Below the pieces are notes generated by a model. That model had not been told where the DNA came from and searched no databases. It was given only the letters and a program-made list of their open reading frames with translations. DNA of 40,911 nt from Tissierellia bacterium (GTDB taxonomy: Bacteria; Bacillota; Clostridia; Tissierellales; Peptoniphilaceae). The stretch is from contig JAAYFG010000036.1 of assembly GCA_012728335.1 (NCBI GenBank), positions 1 to 40,911 on the forward strand. Reading direction: 5' to 3'. How positions within the stretch are numbered: position 1 is the stretch's first letter; the number at the start of each line of letters is the position of its first letter. Below are positions 37,270 through 40,911 of this stretch, one piece after another. The position numbers and the translations under genes are program-made.

Positions 37270-37647
37270 CATAAGTGCTCTTATGACATTGTTATCTACG
37301 TCTAATTCATCTACTAAACCACCAACAAGGACAAGCCCTCTACCTGTTGGTATCAGATTAGTATGGTCATACTCTTCAAAGCAATAATCTATTCCATCGC
37401 CTTCATCTCTTACTTTAACCTCTATTGTCATATCACTAATATCTATAATTAAGTTAACATATTTTGATTTTCGTAGATCATTACCATGAAGGGCGCCATT
37501 AATAACTAGTTCGTTGACTACTAAACGTAAGTCAAATAACAAGTCTTCGCTCTTAATATATTTTTGCACTTCATCAAGACATTCAGCAAGAAATTTTCTA
37601 ACTTCTTGCAAATCGCTGCTTACTAAGCCGCAAAAATGATACTCCAT
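37258..37647 (-). CDS. RsbW/SpoIIAB-like small GHKL ATPase (anti-sigma-factor kinase type)
   Basis: 129 residues from the ATG at 37645-37647 with GGAGGG upstream; a longer frame upstream has no ribosome site. A single HATPase_c domain: N-box NELVINGALHGN (residues 45-56), G1 motif DEGDGID (81-87) and TGRGLVLV (101-108). Stand-alone proteins of this kind usually bind a sigma factor or phosphorylate a STAS antagonist. No such partner gene lies next to it, so its target is unknown. It is monocistronic and divergent from rubredoxin. Stop is TAA, inside its own terminator. Confidence 0.85.
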   Translation of the reverse strand: MEYHFCGLVSSDLQEVRKFLAECLDEVQKYIKSEDLLFDLRLVVNELVINGALHGNDLRKSKYVNLIIDISDMTIEVKVRDEGDGIDYCFEEYDHTNLIPTGRGLVLVGGLVDELDVDNNVIRALMKIG

Positions 37648-37727
37648 AGTAATCCCTCCATTAAATCTATCATACCCATAAATATACCACTTAAAACTAC
37701 ATATAATATTCAAAATTATGCCAATTT

Positions 37728-37757
37728 TTGTTTTAGAATACATTCTCAGGGTATAAA
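37728..37757 (+). promoter_or_regulatory. Possible rubredoxin promoter
   Basis: TTGTTT (37728-37733), 18-bp spacer, TATAAA (37752-37757). RNA would start near 37764, about 31 nt before the ATG. Confidence 0.4.
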
Positions 37758-37794
37758 TTATTTTGAATATATATATTGAAAGGAGAATCATAAA

Positions 37795-37956
37795 ATGAAA
37801 AAATATGTTTGCGAACCTTGTGGTTACATTTACGATCCAGCAGAGGGAGATCCAGATGGAGGAATAGCTCCAGGTACAGCGTTTGAAGATCTTCCAGATG
37901 ATTGGGTATGCCCAATTTGTGGAGCAGATAAAGAAAGCTTCGCTCCAGAAGAATAA
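37795..37956 (+). CDS. Rubredoxin
   Basis: Small iron electron carrier of anaerobes, used in oxygen and peroxide detoxification and other redox steps. 53 residues, [15 protein letters not shown], with the Fe(Cys)4 site at C6, C9, C39 and C42 (two CxxCG loops) and the conserved DLPDDWVCP. It is acidic. An AAGGAGA ribosome site precedes the ATG at 37795. It has higher GC in coding bases than its neighbours, consistent with strong expression. A clean terminator follows and no redox partner gene is adjacent. Stop is TAA. Confidence 0.97.
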   Translation: MKKYVCEPCGYIYDPAEGDPDGGIAPGTAFEDLPDDWVCPICGADKESFAPEE

Positions 37957-37965
37957 GAATTACCT

Positions 37966-37989
37966 AAGGGAGTATAACTCCCTTTTTTT
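37966..37989 (+). terminator. Terminator after rubredoxin
   Basis: 8-bp stem AAGGGAGT / ACTCCCTT with an ATA loop and a T-run. Confidence 0.85.
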
Positions 37990-38041
37990 ATGTCATTTTC
38001 TAGAATAAAAAACGAGTATACATATGTATACTCACATTTAA

Positions 38042-38118
<77 letters not shown>

Positions 38119-38203
38119 AATTTATTATCCTTTAACATTATAAGCTGTAGTACATATAAAATCAAGTCTTTTTATCAATATTCCATTACTTAATTCTGTA
38201 TGA

Positions 38204-38209
38204 TATAAT
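38204..38209 (+). promoter_or_regulatory. Possible extended -10 promoter of the nucleotidyltransferase gene
   Basis: TATGATATAAT with hexamer 38204-38209 and a weak -35 TTCCAT 17 bp upstream. RNA would start near 38216, leaving a short leader to the AGGAGG ribosome site. Confidence 0.35.
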
Positions 38210-38228
38210 TCAAAAAAAGGAGGCAGCT

Positions 38229-38915
38229 ATGGATGTAATCATTAATGAATTTATAGACTTGATGTTTGATAAATATGATATGCTGGGATGCTTCATTACA
38301 GGTTCATACATAAATGGTAATATGATGCCTAATTCAGACATAGATTTGTTTTTTGTATCTGAAGAACTGAATTTTCGGGGTAGAACATATTACAGAAATA
38401 TTGAATTTGAGTACTTTGTATCACCTGAAAAAAGCTATCTTACACGTTTAGAAAAAGATTTAGTATCTCAACAAATATATTCCAGTGCCACTATACTTAG
38501 AGACAGTAATAACATTTTAGAAGGTATACAGAAAACTGCAAGAGAATTTGTTGATAATAAAACCTTTAATTTCAATTATAGAGAACAGATTGATTTAAGT
38601 TTTTACATAGATACTATTATGAAAGACGGAATAGACCTACTACTTAATAATAATCTCCACCAATTTTACTATTTCGCTGGACTTCATATACCCAAATTTA
38701 CTGATATACTCTGTAAATCAGTAAATAAATATCCACTTTATGAGAAAAATAGCCTAGATAAACTCAAATCTATTAACGAGAATTATTATAATGAGTTGAA
38801 TTCATTGTATGGTTCAATTAATACAGAAACCAAACTAAGCCATTGGATTAAGTTGTGTGAAATACTTCTTAAATCGCTCGGTAATCATGATGTAAAAGAA
38901 TATTGTGCAATCTAG
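38229..38915 (+). CDS. Nucleotidyltransferase-fold protein of unknown substrate
   Basis: 228 residues. The N-terminal half has the polymerase-beta-like motif TGSYINGNMMPNSDIDLFFV: G25-S26 and the metal-binding D37/D39. A third acidic residue may be in EFEYFVS. The C-terminal half (about 110-228) is helical, as in aminoglycoside nucleotidyltransferases and in MNT-HEPN pairs, but I do not see a HEPN RxxxxH motif. It could be an antibiotic nucleotidyltransferase or another small-molecule enzyme. AGGAGG eight bases before the ATG. AT-rich, monocistronic, in a gene-poor stretch next to a tRNA. Stop is TAG. Confidence 0.8.
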   Translation: MDVIINEFIDLMFDKYDMLGCFITGSYINGNMMPNSDIDLFFVSEELNFRGRTYYRNIEFEYFVSPEKSYLTRLEKDLVSQQIYSSATILRDSNNILEGIQKTAREFVDNKTFNFNYREQIDLSFYIDTIMKDGIDLLLNNNLHQFYYFAGLHIPKFTDILCKSVNKYPLYEKNSLDKLKSINENYYNELNSLYGSINTETKLSHWIKLCEILLKSLGNHDVKEYCAI

Positions 38916-38994
38916 TGGATATAAATATAAAACGTCTTAGATTCGATTTATGGAAGTTTATATTTTCTAATTTGTTATTTATCTAGTAAGATAG

Positions 38995-39612
38995 AAGAAT
39001 TTAAAAATTATAACTTTAATATGTATTATGATTTTATCCACTGCATGTAGTAATTCTTATGGACCATACTCAAACTCAACAATAGGTCCAGGAGAGTATA
39101 TAATAGGTAGAGATATGCCTGAAGGAAAGTATTCTATCGAAATACAAGATGGTATTGGAAATCTTAGTATACTACGTTCAAATAAAGAGTTATTTAAGTA
39201 CGAAGACTTAAATAAAATGTATAAAGATAATGATGGATTTTTAGATGTATATTAGTTATTAAAAAATGACATTATTAATGTTGATGGAAATCTTAAAATG
39301 ACTATGAAATCAAAAAGAGTGGACTTAAATAATTTTAACCCTCTATTAATATCAGAAGATAATATCATCCATCTAGAAGCTGGCGGAAATTATATATCCA
39401 GAGAAGATTTTCCACATGGATATTATAATATACGAACTACTGATCCTAAAGGTAAATTGCATATTTACAATATCGATAATGAATCAATTATAGTTGATAT
39501 AGATAATGATGAATTTGCGTTTATCTATCAAAATGCAGATTTTAATGATTATGTTAAAATTACAAATGAAGACTTTTCAATAGAATTAATCCCATTGAAT
39601 CTTAATGAATAG
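38995..39612 (+). pseudogene. Decayed two-domain lipoprotein gene
   Basis: The frame KNLKIITLICIMILSTACS looks like a lipoprotein signal ending in the lipid-attached Cys, but no start codon precedes it (TAG at 38992-38994); the first ATG (39028) lies in mid-signal. An in-frame TAG at 39253-39255 then splits the gene and the same frame continues to 39612. Both halves carry a related motif: GEYIIGRDMPEGKYSIE in the first and GNYISREDFPHGYYNIR in the second, typical of small Gram-positive surface lipoprotein repeats. The downstream half has a weak possible restart at 39298. Most likely a decaying gene. Confidence 0.65.
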
Positions 39613-39626
39613 ACTTTTATAAAAGT
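39613..39626. repeat. 14-bp perfect palindrome
   Basis: ACTTTTATAAAAGT directly after the pseudogene stop and next to the long hairpin at 39628-39670. Confidence 0.5.
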
Positions 39627-39627
39627 T

Positions 39628-39670
39628 CTATATATCACTTCCCCAGTATAACTGGGAAAGTGATATATAG
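39628..39670. terminator. 20-bp hairpin between convergent genes
   Basis: Arms 39628-39647 and 39651-39670 around a 3-nt loop, with one non-complementary position that is a C-A mismatch in plus-strand RNA and a G-U pair in minus-strand RNA. There is no good U-run on either side. It lies 3' of both the lipoprotein pseudogene and the small gene at 39746-39976, so a terminator or mRNA-end stabiliser is the likely role. Confidence 0.5.
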
Positions 39671-39745
39671 TTTCAGACTTAATAACTGTATGAATATTAA
39701 TTACATCATCCTCAGCCAAATTGTATTATTAATCTAATATATATT

Positions 39746-39976
39746 TTAGTATACTTCTTCTTTAAAAAAACTTTGAGCTTTTTCCTTGGTAATATTTTGG
39801 ACTTTTTCTTGAGTTTCTGAATCCCCAATATCATCAAAATCATATCCCATTATTCTATCCATTAATATATTTTCATTGTCAACAACCCAACCTATTTCAT
39901 TTTTATATACGAATGGAACATAATTCTCGATTTTACCTATCATCTTTAAATCGATTATATAGTAATACTTAATCAT
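39746..39976 (-). CDS. Small protein of unknown function
   Basis: 76 residues from the ATG at 39974-39976 with AAAGGTGA upstream; an ATG five codons earlier lies before the ribosome site. It begins MIKYYYIIDLKMIG, is rich in Tyr, Ile and acidic residues, and has no signal peptide or clear membrane helix. A good promoter lies just upstream. I do not recognise the family. Its lone position next to a decayed lipoprotein gene gives no functional hint. The stop is TAG. Confidence 0.65.
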   Translation of the reverse strand: MIKYYYIIDLKMIGKIENYVPFVYKNEIGWVVDNENILMDRIMGYDFDDIGDSETQEKVQNITKEKAQSFFKEEVY

Positions 39977-39998
39977 CTTATCACCTTTCAATAGTTAT

Positions 39999-40027
39999 TT
40001 TATATAAGCTTTTCGTTCATACTTCAA
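39999..40027 (-). promoter_or_regulatory. Promoter of the 76-residue protein gene
   Basis: TTGAAG (40022-40027), 17-bp spacer, TATAAA (39999-40004) on the minus strand. RNA would start near 39992, just before the ribosome site. Confidence 0.5.
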
Positions 40028-40131
40028 AAAAACAAACTACTAGTAAAAAAGAACAATGACATATAAATATACTAATGCATTCTTATAAAAGTAAGAACAA
40101 CAACCATTTTAAAAACAATTAAATTAAAAAC

Positions 40132-40165
40132 AAAAAAGCCTGTAACTATTGAAGTTATAGGCTTT
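40132..40165 (-). terminator. Terminator of the tRNA cluster
   Basis: A 13-bp stem with one mismatch (40135-40147 / 40153-40165) followed on the minus strand by a U-run, just after tRNA-Trp. Confidence 0.8.
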
Positions 40166-40170
40166 ACTTA

Positions 40171-40245
40171 TGGCAGGGATGAGAGGATTTGAACCCCTGG
40201 CATCTGGTTTTGGAGACCAGCGTTCTACCACTGAACTACACCCCT
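40171..40245 (-). tRNA. tRNA-Trp (CCA anticodon)
   Basis: 75 nt with encoded CCA. Acceptor AGGGGTG pairs with CATCCCT (one G-U). The anticodon loop is CTCCAAA. Last gene of the cluster. Confidence 0.95.
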
Positions 40246-40246
40246 T

Positions 40247-40277
40247 AAAAAATATGCCATTGTATTTAAACAATGGC
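40247..40277 (-). terminator. Terminator-like hairpin between tRNA-Phe and tRNA-Trp
   Basis: Perfect 8-bp stem GCCATTGT / ACAATGGC (40256-40277), followed by AUA and six U residues that run straight into the tRNA-Trp 5' end. Confidence 0.5.
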
Positions 40278-40284
40278 GTTTTTG

Positions 40285-40360
40285 TGGTGCCTCGAGCCGG
40301 AATCGAACCAGCGACACGTGGATTTTCAGTCCACTGCTCTACCAACTGAGCTATCGAGGC
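40285..40360 (-). tRNA. tRNA-Phe (GAA anticodon)
   Basis: 76 nt with encoded CCA. Acceptor GCCTCGA / TCGAGGC. The anticodon loop is CTGAAAA. Confidence 0.96.
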
Positions 40361-40373
40361 AATTAGAAAATTT

Positions 40374-40450
40374 TGGTGGGCCTTCAGGGACTCGAACCCC
40401 GGACCTACCGGTTATGAGCCGGGCGCTCTAACCGACTGAGCTAAAGGCCC
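40374..40450 (-). tRNA. tRNA with CAU anticodon, probably elongator tRNA-Met
   Basis: 77 nt with encoded CCA. Acceptor GGGCCTT / AAGGCCC. The anticodon loop is CTCATAA. The 1-72 pair is G-C, so it is not the initiator. The lysidine-modified tRNA-Ile(CAU) has a similar body and cannot be fully excluded. Confidence 0.9.
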
Positions 40451-40459
40451 CCAAGATTC

Positions 40460-40553
40460 TGGCTGAGAAAGAGGGATTTGAACCCTCGCGCCCCAGTGAT
40501 GGGACCTACTCCCTTAGCAGGGGAGCCTCTTCAGCCAACTTGAGTACTTCTCC
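40460..40553 (-). tRNA. tRNA-Ser (GCU anticodon)
   Basis: 94 nt with a long variable arm and encoded GCCA end. The anticodon loop is CTGCTAA. The acceptor GGAGAAG faces TTTCTCA, leaving a G1-A72 mismatch and a G7-U66 wobble. Confidence 0.93.
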
Positions 40554-40563
40554 AAAATTTAAA

Positions 40564-40652
40564 TGGCGGAGAGGGTGGGATTCGAACCCACGTGGGCTTG
40601 CACCCTAACGGTTTTCAAGACCGCCCCGTTATGACCACTTCGGTACCTCTCC
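40564..40652 (-). tRNA. tRNA-Ser (UGA anticodon)
   Basis: 89 nt with a long variable arm and encoded CCA. Acceptor GGAGAGG / CCTCTCC. The anticodon loop is CTTGAAA. Confidence 0.95.
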
Positions 40653-40658
40653 ACAAAC

Positions 40659-40734
40659 TGGTGATCCATCCGCGACTCGAACGCGGGACACCCTGATTAA
40701 AAGTCAGGTGCTCTGCCTACTGAGCTAATGGATC
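40659..40734 (-). tRNA. tRNA-Lys (UUU anticodon)
   Basis: 76 nt with encoded CCA. Acceptor GATCCAT / ATGGATC. The anticodon loop is CTTTTAA. Confidence 0.95.
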
Positions 40735-40755
40735 TAAAAAATAGTATAAATAAAG

Positions 40756-40832
40756 TGGCTGGGGTGACAGGACTCGAACCTGTGAAATGCAAGAGTCAAA
40801 GTCTTGTGCCTTACCGACTTGGCTACACCCCA
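40756..40832 (-). tRNA. tRNA-Gln (UUG anticodon)
   Basis: 77 nt with encoded CCA. Acceptor TGGGGTG / CACCCCA. The anticodon loop is CTTTGAC. Confidence 0.95.
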
Positions 40833-40838
40833 AGATTA

Positions 40839-40911
40839 TGGTGCACCTAGGAGGATTCGAACCCCCGGCACATGGATTAGAAGTCCATTGCTCTATCCTA
40901 CTGAGCTATAG
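40839..40911 (-). tRNA. tRNA-Arg (UCU anticodon), cut by the window edge
   Basis: The last 73 nt are present with encoded CCA. The anticodon loop is CTTCTAA. About four bases of the 5' acceptor strand lie beyond the right edge. First visible gene of the cluster Arg-Gln-Lys-Ser-Ser-Met-Phe-Trp. Confidence 0.93.

Noticed and set aside
37733..37915. 60-residue minus-strand ORF over rubredoxin
   Set aside because: It is a shadow of the clear rubredoxin gene on the other strand.
40124..40345. 73-residue minus-strand ORF across tRNA-Trp and tRNA-Phe
   Set aside because: It is a translation of tRNA genes and their terminator, a common false ORF.

Overview
This is a window of AT-rich chromosomal DNA from a low-GC Gram-positive anaerobe. 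The evidence is the clostridial-type order of ribosomal and RNA polymerase genes, AddAB in place of RecBCD, a rubredoxin, consensus sigma-A promoters, strong AGGAGG ribosome sites and CCA-encoded tRNA genes. Protein style suggests the Tissierellia/Peptoniphilaceae area, but that placement is an inference.

Positions 1-18.6 kb hold the transcription/translation core, read on the minus strand. In transcription order it is rpmG-secE-nusG-rplK-rplA, then rplJ-rplL (own consensus promoter, L10 leader and leader terminator), then rpoB-rpoC (own promoter), then rpsL-rpsG-fusA-tuf (own promoter; tuf runs off the left edge). The usual rplL-rpoB junction is split by an M16C metallopeptidase (plus) and a convergent XRE-cupin regulator (minus). 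Two near-identical leader hairpins, before rplK and before rplA, resemble the L1-binding site of 23S rRNA.

Positions 18.6-30.8 kb hold tadA, a tandemly duplicated lipoprotein, and a compact minus-strand operon: RluA-type pseudouridine synthase, TGS-domain nucleoside kinase, ROK glucokinase, addB, addA and a small helical protein of unknown function.

Positions 30.8-38 kb hold a short MltG-like membrane protein, pncB, the operon typA-cls-class IV aminotransferase, an RsbW-like ATPase and rubredoxin. Positions 38-40.9 kb hold a tRNA-Ile, a nucleotidyltransferase-fold protein, a decayed lipoprotein gene, a small unknown protein and a run of eight tRNA genes (the last cut by the edge).

The most notable signal is that four genes between 28 and 40 kb are interrupted while their coding sense continues past the lesion: an in-frame TAA in the nucleoside kinase, an in-frame TAG in typA, a one-base deletion in a T-run of the aminotransferase, and an in-frame TAG plus lost start in a lipoprotein gene. 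None was seen in the first 28 kb. They could be recent pseudogenes, sequence errors or stop-codon readthrough. No CRISPR array, transposase, prophage or clear new defence system was found.
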